From Methylotenera sp. (GTDB lineage: Bacteria > Pseudomonadota > Gammaproteobacteria > Burkholderiales > Methylophilaceae): 64,000 nucleotides of DNA. Each line of letters starts with the position of its first letter. Position 1 is the first letter of the stretch. The stretch lies in contig NZ_JAQSDC010000040.1 of assembly GCF_029945705.1 (NCBI RefSeq), positions 1 to 64,000 on the forward strand, in the 5' to 3' direction. The notes under the pieces were generated by a model that did not search any database, had not been told where the DNA came from, and saw nothing but the letters and a program-made list of their open reading frames with translations. Made by a program: the position numbers and the translations under genes. This document shows positions 47,141 through 57,742 of this stretch, in pieces.

Positions 47141-48352
47141 CTATTGCAACGCTTGCTTTACCGCTTTGAGTCTTGCTTCAAATACAGCCGCTTTTATTCT
47201 TTCTGGCTCTGAATATGCACTTGCAATAGCGCCCGCATCTACACTAGCTGAGGCTTCTAGCACTTTAAGCATTAAATCTGCGGCTGGCGTTGTACAGGTT
47301 TCAAAACCAGTTCGCCCACGTGAGTCAGCCTCACAGGCTTTTAAAAAATCTTTAAATCTAGCGGGTTGGCGAATGGCATCCAACTCGACTAGAAACTCTA
47401 ACAAGGTACTTGGCTTCATTTGAGGTGCTTGGTGCAACTTGCCATGGAACTTAGCCACAATATGACCGAGCTCTTTGCAATCATTCGGTACACGTAAACG
47501 CTTACATATATCTTTTAGCAACTTAACACTACGTTCTTCATGGCCGATATGTCGAGGTAATATATCTGCTGGCGTAGTACCTTTACCTAAATCATGCATT
47601 AAGGCGGCAAAGCGCACAGGCAGGCTAAAATTTTCCTTGGCAGCATAATCTACCACCATCATCACATGCACGCCTGTATCGACCTCAGGATGATGCTGTG
47701 GTGGTTGCGGCACACCCCATAGCTTATCTAACTCTGGCAATATTTTTTTGAGTGCACCACAAGCACGCAACACATCAAACATACGGCTTGGTTTGGCTTC
47801 CATCAAGCCTTTAGCAAGTTCTTGCCATACACGCTCCGCAACTAAAGCATCCACTTCGCCTGCGCTTACCATGTCTTGCATTAACTGATTGGTTTCTGGC
47901 GCTACACTAAAGCCTGCGAATCTGGCTGCAAACCTAGCTGTGCGTAATATCCGCACTGGATCTTCAGCAAAGGCAGCACTTACATGGCGCAAGGTTTTAG
48001 ACAGAATATCCGCTAAACCTTTATACGGATCAATTAACTGACCGTCTTCAGATTTTGCCATCGCGTTAATGGTTAAATCGCGTCGTGCTAAATCTTCTTC
48101 TAAGGTAACATCTACTGAAGCATGGACTGCAAAGCCTTTATAACCTTTTGCGGTTTTGCGTTCAGTGCGCGCTAATGCATATTCATCATGCGTTTTAGGA
48201 TGTAAAAAAACAGGAAAGTCTTTGCCTACAGGTTTATAGCCAGCGGCTTCCATCTCCGTTGGCGTGCTGCCAACCACGACATAATCTTTGTCTTTGACAG
48301 GCAAGCCCAGCAACTCATCACGTACTGCGCCACCGACCAAGTAAATCTGCAT
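47141..48352 (-). CDS. cca: CCA-adding tRNA nucleotidyltransferase with HD domain
   Basis: The 403-residue enzyme adds or repairs the 3'-CCA of tRNAs. The class II nucleotidyltransferase core shows LVGGAVRDELLG, the catalytic DxD (VKDKDYVVVG), the RRDLTINAMA motif and RILRTARFAARF. The C-terminal HD domain (HHPEVDTGVHVMM, MHDLGKG) gives phosphatase/phosphodiesterase activity in the long bacterial form. It is the last gene of the minus-strand run and starts 12 bp after the NDUFA9-like gene. Confidence 0.96.
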   Translation of the reverse strand: MQIYLVGGAVRDELLGLPVKDKDYVVVGSTPTEMEAAGYKPVGKDFPVFLHPKTHDEYALARTERKTAKGYKGFAVHASVDVTLEEDLARRDLTINAMAKSEDGQLIDPYKGLADILSKTLRHVSAAFAEDPVRILRTARFAARFAGFSVAPETNQLMQDMVSAGEVDALVAERVWQELAKGLMEAKPSRMFDVLRACGALKKILPELDKLWGVPQPPQHHPEVDTGVHVMMVVDYAAKENFSLPVRFAALMHDLGKGTTPADILPRHIGHEERSVKLLKDICKRLRVPNDCKELGHIVAKFHGKLHQAPQMKPSTLLEFLVELDAIRQPARFKDFLKACEADSRGRTGFETCTTPAADLMLKVLEASASVDAGAIASAYSEPERIKAAVFEARLKAVKQALQ

Positions 48353-48364
48353 GACGCGACCTAT

Positions 48365-49327
48365 TTACCTAGCGGCGTTGCGACGAAAGCGATCATAAGC
48401 ACCACGAGGTGTTTGATCGATTAGGTATTGTGGAATTACCGTTTCCATCGCGGTAGGGGTGATATTAAAAACAGTTGGAAAAGCTTGTTCACTCACGCTA
48501 TCAATTTCCATGGAGCGCACATTGTCACGTGACATCAGTTTAACTGGCATCAGCTCCATCATAAAAGCTTGCGCATATGAAAGTGTATCGTTAAGGCCGA
48601 TAATTGGTCGCTGTACTTGCAAGGCATTCATCACTGATTTAACCAACTCACGGAACGTATACACTTTTGGTCCTGCTAATTCATAAACTTGACCATAAGT
48701 AGCGTCATTAGCGATGCTCGCAACAAAACAACTAGCGACGTCTTCTACCCAGACGGGTTGAAACTTGGCATCAGGTTTAGCTAACATGACGACTGGTAAA
48801 GTCTTGATAAGCGTTGCGAATAAATTAATAAAACTATCACCACGGCCAAAAATAACAGAAGGCTTAAAGATTGTGATATTTAATTGATTTTGGTACTCAA
48901 GCAAAGCCTCTTCACCTGCGCCTTTAGAACGCAAATACTGACTAGGCGCGCTTTGACCTGCACGCAAACTACTCATGTGAATCAAGCGTTTAATGTTTAA
49001 ATCTACACAGATTTTCGCTAACTGCACTGGCAACTGATGGTGAATGGCATTAAAAGTTGAATGTCGATTTTGATGCAGAATACCCAGCAAATTAATCACG
49101 ACATCGGCACCTCTTAAAGCTGAGTTCAAAGAATGGTAATCGTTAACATTGCATTCTTCTACCTGAACGTTAGGCAACAAAAATAAGTGCTTGGCAGAGT
49201 CTCTACGGCGCGTAAGCACTTTCACTGAATAGCCGGCTGCATCAAGCTTTGCCACAATCGCGCTACCGACAAAACCTGAGCCGCCTAATACGCAAACTTC
49301 TTTTAATTGATCTTTTGTTTTAAACAT
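48365..49327 (-). CDS. NDUFA9-like NAD(P)-binding protein
   Basis: The protein has a Rossmann start CVLGGSGFVGSAIVAKL and an extended short-chain dehydrogenase fold with DVVINLLGIL and FKPSVIFGRGDSFINLFA, like the complex I accessory family NDUFA9. The track begins at 49378, overlapping the slt stop as TAATG (337 residues). I prefer ATG 49327, which has AGGA 6 bp upstream and leaves 320 residues, though the coupled longer start is possible. The catalytic Tyr-x3-Lys pattern is degenerate (YLRSKG), so a structural or quinone-linked role is more likely than classical catalysis. Confidence 0.85.
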   Translation of the reverse strand: MFKTKDQLKEVCVLGGSGFVGSAIVAKLDAAGYSVKVLTRRRDSAKHLFLLPNVQVEECNVNDYHSLNSALRGADVVINLLGILHQNRHSTFNAIHHQLPVQLAKICVDLNIKRLIHMSSLRAGQSAPSQYLRSKGAGEEALLEYQNQLNITIFKPSVIFGRGDSFINLFATLIKTLPVVMLAKPDAKFQPVWVEDVASCFVASIANDATYGQVYELAGPKVYTFRELVKSVMNALQVQRPIIGLNDTLSYAQAFMMELMPVKLMSRDNVRSMEIDSVSEQAFPTVFNITPTAMETVIPQYLIDQTPRGAYDRFRRNAAR

Positions 49328-49377
49328 GGGTGTTCCTAAGCTAATACTTTCAAAAAATTCCGTGCCATCTTGTTTCA

Positions 49378-51336
49378 TTATTGGTCATCATCTGCGCTAG
49401 TATCCTCTGGTTTTCCAGTTCCAGGAATGATGCCTAAACGTGCTTTCAATGTTTGAATCCTCACACTTTTATTCTCACTAACTAAGCGTGGTGCGTAAAT
49501 CTGCGCATTGGCCATTACTTTTTGCACGTAGTTTCTAGTTTCCGTAAATGGAATGCTCTCTATGTAAATAGCCGCCTCCATTGGCTCAGTAGCCATCCAG
49601 CGTTTCGCACGGCTGGGTCCAGCATTATAGCCAGCAGTCGCCATCACAGCTTGCCCACCCATTAAATCTAAGGTGTAGCGCATATAGTAAGTCCCAAACT
49701 CAATATTAGTACTTAAATCATGAATCATACTATTATTGTAGCCATCTTTACCCATGCGCTTGGCGACCCATTTTGCCGTAGCAGGCATCAGCTGCATTAA
49801 GCCTGCAGCCCCAACACCTGATTTTGCATAGTGCATAAAGCGGCTTTCTTGGCGTGTAATGCCGTATACCCAAGCCTCATCCAAACTCACCTCATTGGCT
49901 GATTTTCGGAACAAATCTCGGTAGGGGGTTGGATAGCGCAAGTTAAAATTATGTGTTTGCTTGGTGTTATCTGCAGTGCTAATCGCAACGTCATACCATT
50001 TCTGACGCATGGCATATTCCGCTGCGGCTAATAACTGTTTATCATCATACTGCCTTGTTGCCCAAAGCCATTCGGCCTTAGCTTCCCAACGCATATCCAA
50101 ACGTTGCAACTCCAGCGCGCGTTTGATTTCTGGCTGGCTGGCAATCGCGGTGACTTCATTGTCGGTTACTTTATACTCGATAGCTTGGCTGCTCATCAAA
50201 CTTTCTAGCTCTTCCGCAGCTAACCAGCCATAGTAATGTCGCTCAGTTGAGAGCTTGCTGAATATTGTATTCGGCTCAACCACATCGCCCGTCTCTCTGA
50301 GCGCTCTCGCTTTCCAATAACGCCAAGCGCTTTCTTCTTGCTGCTTAGCTTGCATAGCAGAAATAGTTTTTAACACCACAGGCCAATCTTGAGCACGCAA
50401 GGCTGCACGTACTTCCCAAGCAAGTTGCTCTTTATCTAAGACGCTATTTTCCGCCAAAGCATAAAACTCAAGCGCTTGCGGGTTATGTCCGCGTGCAGCG
50501 TGATAGGCGATACGTCCCCATCCAAAAGCGCGGTTATCAACATCAAATAGATTTTGCACTTTATTGTAAGTACCAATGGCTGCATCTAACTTACTACGTG
50601 CTAAACGGTCAAGCGCGTATAGATTCACTTCTGCGCCAAAGCGTGTTTTGAAAGAAACGGTTTTTTTATCTAATATAAGCTGTGGCGACTGATGGGCTTT
50701 ATCGAGCAGTTTGAGCGTGGCTAGCTCCACATTGGGCAAACGCGTAATCACGTTTTTAGCTAAGCTTAGTTTGCCATCTTGCAATGCTAGTCTAAATCTT
50801 GCCCAAATATCATCATTACTTAGTGCACCTGATTTTTGTAGTGCATCAAACAATTGATTGCAATTGCTTGGCAAGTCAGTACTTGTCATCCATAAAGTCT
50901 TAGCTTGGCTTGCTACATCAAAATCGGCTAATTGCGTATGACCAAGCATGGCATAGCATTGCACGGCAACATCTTCGCGATGGAAATTGTTTAGCTCTTC
51001 AAAAAAAGGTCCCCAGTTTTCATTTTTAGCTAGCTTTTTGAGCCATTCACCACGAACGCGGTCATTAAAAGGCATATCCACATACTTGGCTAAAAAGTTC
51101 TGAACCTCTTCATCTCTAGCCTGATCCATATTGAGTAGCATGAGCCAGTAATCTGCATAGGGTGCCAATATGTATTGCTGAGTATTGAGTTGCGCGACAT
51201 CTTCAGTGAGCGCGATGGCGTTCTTTGCAGCATAAGAATCACGCGCATGCTGAAACAAGGCGTCATCTGATAAGGCGAATGCTTGACTTGAAAGTGTAAT
51301 GGTTACTAACGCTAGTAAAAGGCGAGTAAATATCAT
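49378..51336 (-). CDS. slt: Soluble lytic murein transglycosylase
   Basis: The 652-residue periplasmic enzyme has a signal peptide (ending QAFA, about residue 21) and a long superhelical alpha-domain (about 25-470). Its C-terminal catalytic domain contains YGITRQESRFMHYAKSGVGAAGLMQLMPATAKWVA, with the catalytic Glu in QESRF, and the late ATAGYNAGPSRAKRW. It cleaves peptidoglycan glycan strands. It lies next to lpxC and the division genes, but 72 bp separate it from lpxC. Confidence 0.95.
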   Translation of the reverse strand: MIFTRLLLALVTITLSSQAFALSDDALFQHARDSYAAKNAIALTEDVAQLNTQQYILAPYADYWLMLLNMDQARDEEVQNFLAKYVDMPFNDRVRGEWLKKLAKNENWGPFFEELNNFHREDVAVQCYAMLGHTQLADFDVASQAKTLWMTSTDLPSNCNQLFDALQKSGALSNDDIWARFRLALQDGKLSLAKNVITRLPNVELATLKLLDKAHQSPQLILDKKTVSFKTRFGAEVNLYALDRLARSKLDAAIGTYNKVQNLFDVDNRAFGWGRIAYHAARGHNPQALEFYALAENSVLDKEQLAWEVRAALRAQDWPVVLKTISAMQAKQQEESAWRYWKARALRETGDVVEPNTIFSKLSTERHYYGWLAAEELESLMSSQAIEYKVTDNEVTAIASQPEIKRALELQRLDMRWEAKAEWLWATRQYDDKQLLAAAEYAMRQKWYDVAISTADNTKQTHNFNLRYPTPYRDLFRKSANEVSLDEAWVYGITRQESRFMHYAKSGVGAAGLMQLMPATAKWVAKRMGKDGYNNSMIHDLSTNIEFGTYYMRYTLDLMGGQAVMATAGYNAGPSRAKRWMATEPMEAAIYIESIPFTETRNYVQKVMANAQIYAPRLVSENKSVRIQTLKARLGIIPGTGKPEDTSADDDQ

Positions 51337-51408
51337 GGTACGCCCCTTGTTTCATTATAGGTTTGATGATGAATCTGGCTGCAATACCAGAGTTCGATAT
51401 TTCGTATA

Positions 51409-52341
51409 TCAGTAAACTGGCGCAGCGAACAATTGTGGTTCTTGTGCCGAAAAGGTTTCTGGCGCATCTTCTTGTTTTTCAAATGTCGCATATTCCCATG
51501 CGGTTTCATCTTGCATAAGGGCGCGTAACAATTGGTTATTGAGCGCATGACCAGATTTATAGGCGTAAAAAGCACCCAAAATTGGATGCCCTAACATGTA
51601 TAAATCGCCAATGGCATCCAATACTTTATGTTTTGCAAACTCGTCGTCATAGCGCAAGCCATCGGCATTAATCACGCGATACTCATCTAAAACAATGGCG
51701 TTATCTAAACTACCGCCACGCGCCAAACCATTGGAACGCAAATACTCAACTTCGTGCATAAAACCAAAGGTACGCGCACGACTAATTTCATTAATGTAGG
51801 AATCTTCAGCGAAATCAATTTTTACCTGACTGCCTGAGTTCTCAAATACTGGGTGATTAAAATTGATGGTGAAATCGACTTTAAAACCATGATAAGGCTC
51901 AAAACGCACCCATTTATCGCCTTCAATCACTTCTACTGTTTTTTTAACCCGAATAAATTTCTTGGCGGCGGCTTGGTCAACAATGCCAGCTTCTTGTAAT
52001 AAATAGACGAATGGTCCTGAACTACCATCCATAATCGGTATTTCAGAGGCATCTACTTCGATATAAACATTGTCCACACCTAAACCTGCAAGTGCGGACA
52101 TGATATGTTCAACGGTGGCAACGCGCGCGCCATTGGCCTCTAACGCAGAACACAAGCGTGTGTCATGCACTGCGTTAGGAGTCGCTAAGATTTCATTGGG
52201 TTGAGGCAGATCAACCCGTTTGAAAACAATACCAGTATCAGCTGCAGCCGGACGCAGGGTAAGAGTAACCTTTTCGCCGTTATGCAGACCGACGCCAGTG
52301 GCGCTAATCGCTTTTTTTAATGTACGTTGCTTTAACATCAA
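51409..52341 (-). CDS. lpxC: UDP-3-O-acyl-N-acetylglucosamine deacetylase
   Basis: The 310-residue Zn enzyme commits UDP-acyl-GlcNAc to lipid A synthesis. Motifs are [36 protein letters not shown] (first zinc His), [16 protein letters not shown] and [17 protein letters not shown] (further His and Asp ligands and the active-site His). The position after ftsZ is typical of proteobacteria, and shows an LPS-bearing envelope. It is 208 bp after ftsZ. Confidence 0.97.
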   Translation of the reverse strand: MMLKQRTLKKAISATGVGLHNGEKVTLTLRPAAADTGIVFKRVDLPQPNEILATPNAVHDTRLCSALEANGARVATVEHIMSALAGLGVDNVYIEVDASEIPIMDGSSGPFVYLLQEAGIVDQAAAKKFIRVKKTVEVIEGDKWVRFEPYHGFKVDFTINFNHPVFENSGSQVKIDFAEDSYINEISRARTFGFMHEVEYLRSNGLARGGSLDNAIVLDEYRVINADGLRYDDEFAKHKVLDAIGDLYMLGHPILGAFYAYKSGHALNNQLLRALMQDETAWEYATFEKQEDAPETFSAQEPQLFAAPVY

Positions 52342-52549
52342 TATTCCTAATTTCTAAAACTCTAAGTTCAAACTTTTTGCTGCATACTCTATGTCCGCAT
52401 TACTTTACAAAGTAATTTTTACCTTAGCAATCAAGCATATAGTAGCATATTTTATGCAGTTTTTCTAAGGTGCATTAAGCGCCAGAGCGCATAGCACGCA
52501 CTACTTATAGCCTACAACTTATTGTTTTATTAAATAGTAATCTTAACTA

Positions 52550-53722
52550 TTAATCCGCTTGTTTGCGTAAAAATGCAGGAATATCATACTCTTCAACACC
52601 TGACATTTTCATCGCCTCTACTTGCGCACGGCGGTTGTTTGAACTGAACACTTGTGGTGTATCATCTTCATCCACACTACCGCCCACAAACATTGGCTGG
52701 TTAGTTGTACCGTTACGCACTACTTCTTGTGTCATCACGCGTAGTTCTGGTTTTTGTTGACGACGTTGTGCACCAGTTAAACCAGTTGCTACCATCGTTA
52801 CACGCAAGCCATCACCCATCGCTTCATCAAACACGTTACCTACGATTACAGTTGCATCATCGGCTGTAAACGCTTTGATAGTATTCATCACATCATAATA
52901 TTCTTTCATTTTGAAAGAAGCAGAAGTTGTAATATTCACTAAAACGCCGCGAGCATTTGCAAGGTTAACATCTTCAAGCAATGGACTTGCAACCGCTTGT
53001 TCAGCCGCAATTCGCGCACGGTCTGGACCAGACGCAATAGCTGAACCCATCATCGCCATACCCATTTCAGACATTACTGTACGTACATCGGCAAAGTCAA
53101 CGTTCACTAAACCTGGGCAATTGATGATTTCGGCAATACCAGAAACCGCGTTATGCAACACATCATTAGCCGCTTTAAAAGCTTCTAAAAATGGCACATC
53201 TTCGCCCAATACTTCCATCAATTTTTCGTTAGGAATCACAATCAGTGAATCTACGTATTTTGACAACTCTTCTAGACCATCAGTTGCAACTTTAGTGCGT
53301 TTACCTTCAAAGGAGAAAGGTTTAGTCACGACTGCAACAGTCAAGATGCCCATTTCTTTTGCGATTTGCGCAATCACTGGTGCTGCGCCAGTACCAGTAC
53401 CACCACCCATACCCGCTGTGATGAACAGCATGTCTGCGCCGTCGATTAACTCTGCAATGGCATCACGGTCTTCAAAAGCAGCATCGCGGCCGATTTCTGG
53501 TCTTGCCCCAGCACCTAGGCCCTTGGTCATCGCCACGCCCATTTGCAATACTGTTTTTGCTTGGCTCTTTTTCAAAGCTTGCATATCAGTATTGGCGCAA
53601 ATGAACTCAACGCCACCAACGCTTTTTTCTATCATGTGCGCTACTGCATTACCACCACAACCACCCACGCCAATGACCTTAATAACGGCTTCTTGAGCAT
53701 TTTTTTCCATAATTTCAAACAT
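52550..53722 (-). CDS. ftsZ: Cell division GTPase FtsZ
   Basis: The 390-residue tubulin homologue forms the division ring. It shows VGGCGGNAVAHMIE, the tubulin signature GGGTGTGAAPV (T4 loop), NVDFADVRTVM (T7 loop) and, at the C-terminus, the conserved peptide EEYDIPAFLRKQ that binds FtsA. The linker of about 55 residues is short. It has a good SD (AGGAGATATT) and sits 91 bp after ftsA. Confidence 0.98.
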   Translation of the reverse strand: MFEIMEKNAQEAVIKVIGVGGCGGNAVAHMIEKSVGGVEFICANTDMQALKKSQAKTVLQMGVAMTKGLGAGARPEIGRDAAFEDRDAIAELIDGADMLFITAGMGGGTGTGAAPVIAQIAKEMGILTVAVVTKPFSFEGKRTKVATDGLEELSKYVDSLIVIPNEKLMEVLGEDVPFLEAFKAANDVLHNAVSGIAEIINCPGLVNVDFADVRTVMSEMGMAMMGSAIASGPDRARIAAEQAVASPLLEDVNLANARGVLVNITTSASFKMKEYYDVMNTIKAFTADDATVIVGNVFDEAMGDGLRVTMVATGLTGAQRRQQKPELRVMTQEVVRNGTTNQPMFVGGSVDEDDTPQVFSSNNRRAQVEAMKMSGVEEYDIPAFLRKQAD

Positions 53723-53813
53723 TTAATATCTCCTCTTTTTAAATTTACATCTGCCTGTTTATTACAGTTAACTACCTACTTCTGCCTGAACTACTCGTAC
53801 AACTTTTTACTAC

Positions 53814-55052
53814 TTAAAAATTTCCTTGAAACCAACTCTTCATTTTCTCTAACATTCTTCCAAATGAACTTGATTCCATTTGCCCACTAATATGTCTTTC
53901 TAACTGCTGCTTACCCATTAACACCAAGCCAACACCTGTAGCATAACGAGGGTTACTGACCACTTCTGATAGACCGCCAACATAGCGTGGAAGCCCCATG
54001 CGCACAGGCATATGGAATATTTCTTCGCCAAGTTCGACCATGCCTTTCATCATTGCGGAACCGCCAGTAATCACGATGCCTGATGCAATCATTTCTTCCA
54101 TGCCGCTACGGCGTAATTCATTAAGTACCAACTCATATAATTCAACGATGCGTGGCTCTAGTACTTCCGCCAATGTTTGTACTGATAATTGGCGTGGCTC
54201 GCGGCCATCAACACCAGGCACTTCAACAATTTCACGTGGGTCAGCTAACTGACGGAGCGCACAGCCATGCTTCACTTTAATATCTTCGGCTGATTGCGTT
54301 GGCGTGCGGAAAGCAACCGCCACATCATTAGTCATTTGATCGCCAGCGATAGGCACCACTGCGGTATGTCGAATAGCGCCTTGTTTGAATACCGCAATAT
54401 CCGTTGTACCGCCGCCAATATCAACTAAACAAACACCTAACTCTTTTTCATCTTCTGTTAATACTGCAAGGCTAGAAGCCAGTGGTTGAAGGATCAAATC
54501 ACTCACTTCAATACCGCAACGCTTGATGCATTTCACAATATTTTGTGCGGCTGCTACGGCGCCAGTGACGATATGCACTTTCACTTCAAGCTTCATACCG
54601 CTCATGCCTAAAGGTTCACGTACGTCCTCTTGACCATCGATGATGAATTCTTGCGTGAGAATATGCAGAATTTGCTGATCTGCCGGTAAAGCAATCGCAC
54701 GGGCTGTTTCAATCACGCGGTCTACATCCATTTGCGTGACTTCAGCATCTTTAATTTTCACCATGCCATGTGAATTCAGGCTCTTGATATGGCTACCTGC
54801 AATGCCCGTATAGACATTGTTGATTTTACAATCAGCCATCAACTCAGCTTCTTCCAAAGCGCGCTGAATGGATTGCATGGTGGATTCAATATTCACCACC
54901 ACGCCTTTTTTCAAGCCGCGTGAAATATGCTGCCCTAGCCCGATGACTTTCACCGTACCTTCTGGTTGCAATTCAGCAACGATGGCAACAATTTTTGATG
55001 TGCCTATATCTAGGCCTACAATCAAATTCTTATCTTCCTTTATTCTACTCAT
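53814..55052 (-). CDS. ftsA: Cell division protein FtsA
   Basis: The 412-residue actin-like protein tethers FtsZ to the membrane. It has the phosphate 1 motif GLDIGTSKIVAIVAE, phosphate 2 CLVDIGGGTTDIAVF and adenosine motif GIVITGGSAMMKGM, a 1C domain and a C-terminal amphipathic helix (MLEKMKSWFQGNF). The length is close to that of E. coli FtsA. It starts 29 bp after ftsQ. Confidence 0.97.
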   Translation of the reverse strand: MSRIKEDKNLIVGLDIGTSKIVAIVAELQPEGTVKVIGLGQHISRGLKKGVVVNIESTMQSIQRALEEAELMADCKINNVYTGIAGSHIKSLNSHGMVKIKDAEVTQMDVDRVIETARAIALPADQQILHILTQEFIIDGQEDVREPLGMSGMKLEVKVHIVTGAVAAAQNIVKCIKRCGIEVSDLILQPLASSLAVLTEDEKELGVCLVDIGGGTTDIAVFKQGAIRHTAVVPIAGDQMTNDVAVAFRTPTQSAEDIKVKHGCALRQLADPREIVEVPGVDGREPRQLSVQTLAEVLEPRIVELYELVLNELRRSGMEEMIASGIVITGGSAMMKGMVELGEEIFHMPVRMGLPRYVGGLSEVVSNPRYATGVGLVLMGKQQLERHISGQMESSSFGRMLEKMKSWFQGNF

Positions 55053-55081
55053 GGCTTGCTCCCTCCGTGCTTAGCGCACGG

Positions 55082-55921
55082 TTATGTCTGTTGCTTAATA
55101 ATGTCAGTTGGCTTAGTTTTGCCAGGTTTCAAAACACTGGGTTTTGAAATGCTAGGTTTCAAAGTACTTGGTTTTAAAATTGTTGTATCCAAATCCTTAC
55201 TTTCTGCGACGGGCTTCACTTGCACTGGCTTACGCACTGCGAACCCATTGGGGTAGCGCAAATCGGCATAAGTCACTTTCATATTCAGGCCTGCAATTGT
55301 GCGGCTATAGACACTGACAAACTTTTCTAATCTTGGCTGCATTTCTATGCGTCCTAGCTCTACCACCATGCCATTTGTTGTTGTCACTTCCCAAGCACGT
55401 CTTGGCGTAAGGGCTAAATTTGCGATGTCTAAATTAGCCGTTTTCAATATTTTGCTAAACTCACCGTACTGAGATGCCACTTCAATCACGCCGTCACCTG
55501 GCCCGTAAAACATGGGTAAATCACTACCAGAAGCTGCATGAAACAACTCACCATGTGTGTTCACTAATGCAATCGTTCCCCAACGCGCCAACGCTTGATG
55601 CTCTTCGATCATCACTTCTAAAGTATCTGGCCAGCGACGACGCAAACTCACATTGCGTGCCCAAGGTAACTTTTCAAAAGCATTACGCGCTTTTACTAAA
55701 TCCAATGTAAAAAAATTACCTTTTAGGTGCTTAGCGACAATCAGCTTAATTTGCTCACGATTCACGTGGCTAAGCTCGCCATCAACCTTCACTTCACGTA
55801 ATGGAAAAATTGGTAAATGCACCACGGCAAAGAGCGCCGCATAGAGCATCACCACCACGCTCAAAGCAAAGAGTAGGCTCGCAATCCAATTTAGCAATGT
55901 AGGTTTATCCCACATCCGCAA
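55082..55921 (-). CDS. ftsQ: Cell division protein FtsQ with Lys-Pro repeat tail
   Basis: The 279-residue protein has an N-terminal membrane helix (about 9-32), a POTRA domain (about 38-110: [24 protein letters not shown]) and a beta domain (about 110-240, ending [17 protein letters not shown]). After that a tail of about 35 residues contains five xxKP(S/G/T) units: [25 protein letters not shown]. FtsQ links early and late divisome proteins and binds FtsB/FtsL through its beta domain. Its start overlaps the end of ddlB by 17 bp. Confidence 0.95.
   Translation of the reverse strand: MRMWDKPTLLNWIASLLFALSVVVMLYAALFAVVHLPIFPLREVKVDGELSHVNREQIKLIVAKHLKGNFFTLDLVKARNAFEKLPWARNVSLRRRWPDTLEVMIEEHQALARWGTIALVNTHGELFHAASGSDLPMFYGPGDGVIEVASQYGEFSKILKTANLDIANLALTPRRAWEVTTTNGMVVELGRIEMQPRLEKFVSVYSRTIAGLNMKVTYADLRYPNGFAVRKPVQVKPVAESKDLDTTILKPSTLKPSISKPSVLKPGKTKPTDIIKQQT
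55106..55180 (-). repeat. 15-nt repeats in the ftsQ 3' end
   Basis: Five consecutive 15-nt units encode xxKP(S/G/T) on the minus strand. On the plus strand the same DNA reads as alternating AGGTTTCAAA and TGGTTTTAAA-like units. The tract could gain or lose units in frame. Confidence 0.8.
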
Positions 55922-56843
55922 GCTCCAAAATACGTACCACTAACTGCTCAAAACTAATACCTGTCGCTTTTGCCGCCATCGGCACCAAACTGTGGTCTGT
56001 CATCCCTGGACTTGTATTCACTTCTAAAAAGTAATGATCTCCCGCGTCGTCCATTAAGAAATCCACACGTCCCCAACCACGGCAGCCTATTGCTCTAAAC
56101 GCCTGCAAAGCCTCTTGCTGAATTTGTGCTTCTTTCTCTGCGCTTAATCCGCAAGGGCATAAATACTCAGTGTCGTTACGTAAATATTTCGCTTCAAAAT
56201 CATAAAATTCATTTTTTGGCACAATACGAATAATGGGCAGCGCTTGATAACCACCTTTACCATCACCAATAATGCCCACGGTATATTCACCGCCATTGAT
56301 AAATTTTTCAGCAATCACCAATGGATCCGCTTCTGCGGCAATTTTATAAGCTGCTTCTAAACCACCCGCTTGTTTTACCTTGCTAATGCCGATGCTAGAA
56401 CCTTCATTCGCTGGCTTCACAAACAACGGCAAACCTAATTCTTTCTCGATTACGTCAAAGTCACTCGTAGCTGTCACCAACTCAAAGTCTGGTGTAATAA
56501 CGTTCATCGCGCGCCACAATAATTTTGTGCGCCATTTGTCCATGCCAATGGCTGAGGCCATGACACCACTACCCGTATATGGGATGTGCAACATTTCAAG
56601 TGCGCCTTGTATGCAACCATCCTCACCAAAACGTCCATGCAAATTAATAAATACATGGTCAAATACTTCTAAGTCATGCAGTGGCTTATCGCGTGGGTCA
56701 AAGCCATGTGCATCAATCCCTTGCGCTTGCAATGCTGCTAACACCGCGCCTCCACTTTTTAGCGATACTTCGCGCTCACCTGATTTTCCACCAAGCAATA
56801 CCGCTACTTTTCCAAATTTCTTACTTAAACTGTTGTCATTCAT
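55905..56843 (-). CDS. ddlB: D-alanine--D-alanine ligase
   Basis: The 312-residue ATP-grasp enzyme makes D-Ala-D-Ala for peptidoglycan. Motifs are [46 protein letters not shown] and [19 protein letters not shown]. The length is standard. It follows murB closely and overlaps ftsQ, in the order ddlB-ftsQ-ftsA-ftsZ of E. coli. Confidence 0.97.
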   Translation of the reverse strand: MNDNSLSKKFGKVAVLLGGKSGEREVSLKSGGAVLAALQAQGIDAHGFDPRDKPLHDLEVFDHVFINLHGRFGEDGCIQGALEMLHIPYTGSGVMASAIGMDKWRTKLLWRAMNVITPDFELVTATSDFDVIEKELGLPLFVKPANEGSSIGISKVKQAGGLEAAYKIAAEADPLVIAEKFINGGEYTVGIIGDGKGGYQALPIIRIVPKNEFYDFEAKYLRNDTEYLCPCGLSAEKEAQIQQEALQAFRAIGCRGWGRVDFLMDDAGDHYFLEVNTSPGMTDHSLVPMAAKATGISFEQLVVRILELADVG

Positions 56844-56846
56844 ACC

Positions 56847-57740
56847 CTAATATTCCCCAATGACTTTTACTTCTTGTTGCAATGCCACGCCCTGTTTCTC
56901 TAACACGGTTTCGCGCATATGTTTAATCAACAACTCAATATCTAGCGCGTTTGCATCGCCAATATTCACAATAAAATTGGCGTGCTTTTCTGAAACCTGC
57001 GCACCACCAATGATGTAACCTTTCAAACCACTGGCTTCTACCAGCCTTGCGGCATAATCACCTTGTGGGTTTCTAAACGTTGAGCCTGCACTTGGTAAAT
57101 TAAGCGGCTGTGAAGCTAATCTTGTCGCCAATAAATCTTTAATCTTTTTTGCTGACTCATGCGCATCGCCTGCTTTTAATGCTAACCAGGCCGCAATAAA
57201 CCACTCGCCCACCACGGGCATATCGACATGGCGATAACTTGCCATAAACTCTGCCGCAGCACGTTTATTTAACTCACCTTGACGGTTAATCGTAGTCACA
57301 CTATTCACGACATTCCAAGTTTCTGTGCCGTAACAACCAGCATTCATTGCTAGCGCACCGCCCAAAGTACCTGGAATACCGGCAAAGAATTCCGCACCTT
57401 GTTTGGCTTCTTTCGCGCAAAATTTAGCCAACTTGCCGCAGGTCACGCCTGCCTCGGCGTACACCAAGTCGCCATCCATCTTCAAGCCAGTTAAAACGTT
57501 ATGCATGATGATGACCGTGCCGCGTATGCCGCCATCTCGCACTAATAAGTTAGATCCTAAGCCAACAAAGTGGATGGCTTGATTCGTCTCAATATTTCTT
57601 AAAAACGCCTGTAAATCTTCCAAGTCTGCTGGAATGTAGAGTTGATCTGCCTTACCACCCACGCGCCAGCTGGTATAGCGAGCCATAGGCTCGTTTAATA
57701 ACAACTTTCCAGTGTGTTGTTGAGTGGTAGCCATCATCAC
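56847..57740 (-). CDS. murB: UDP-N-acetylenolpyruvylglucosamine reductase
   Basis: The 297-residue FAD enzyme reduces UDP-GlcNAc-enolpyruvate to UDP-MurNAc. It shows the N-terminal MARYTSWRVGGKADQL, the FAD motif LGSNLLVRDGGIRG, the catalytic serine region SAGSTFRNPQGD and the late glutamate in LQQEVKVIGEY. The length and lack of an extra Tyr loop fit the type II form. The start could be GTG 57740, ATG 57737 or ATG 57734. It is inserted between murC and ddlB, as in many betaproteobacteria. Confidence 0.95.
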   Translation of the reverse strand: MMMATTQQHTGKLLLNEPMARYTSWRVGGKADQLYIPADLEDLQAFLRNIETNQAIHFVGLGSNLLVRDGGIRGTVIIMHNVLTGLKMDGDLVYAEAGVTCGKLAKFCAKEAKQGAEFFAGIPGTLGGALAMNAGCYGTETWNVVNSVTTINRQGELNKRAAAEFMASYRHVDMPVVGEWFIAAWLALKAGDAHESAKKIKDLLATRLASQPLNLPSAGSTFRNPQGDYAARLVEASGLKGYIIGGAQVSEKHANFIVNIGDANALDIELLIKHMRETVLEKQGVALQQEVKVIGEY

Positions 57741-57742
57741 GT

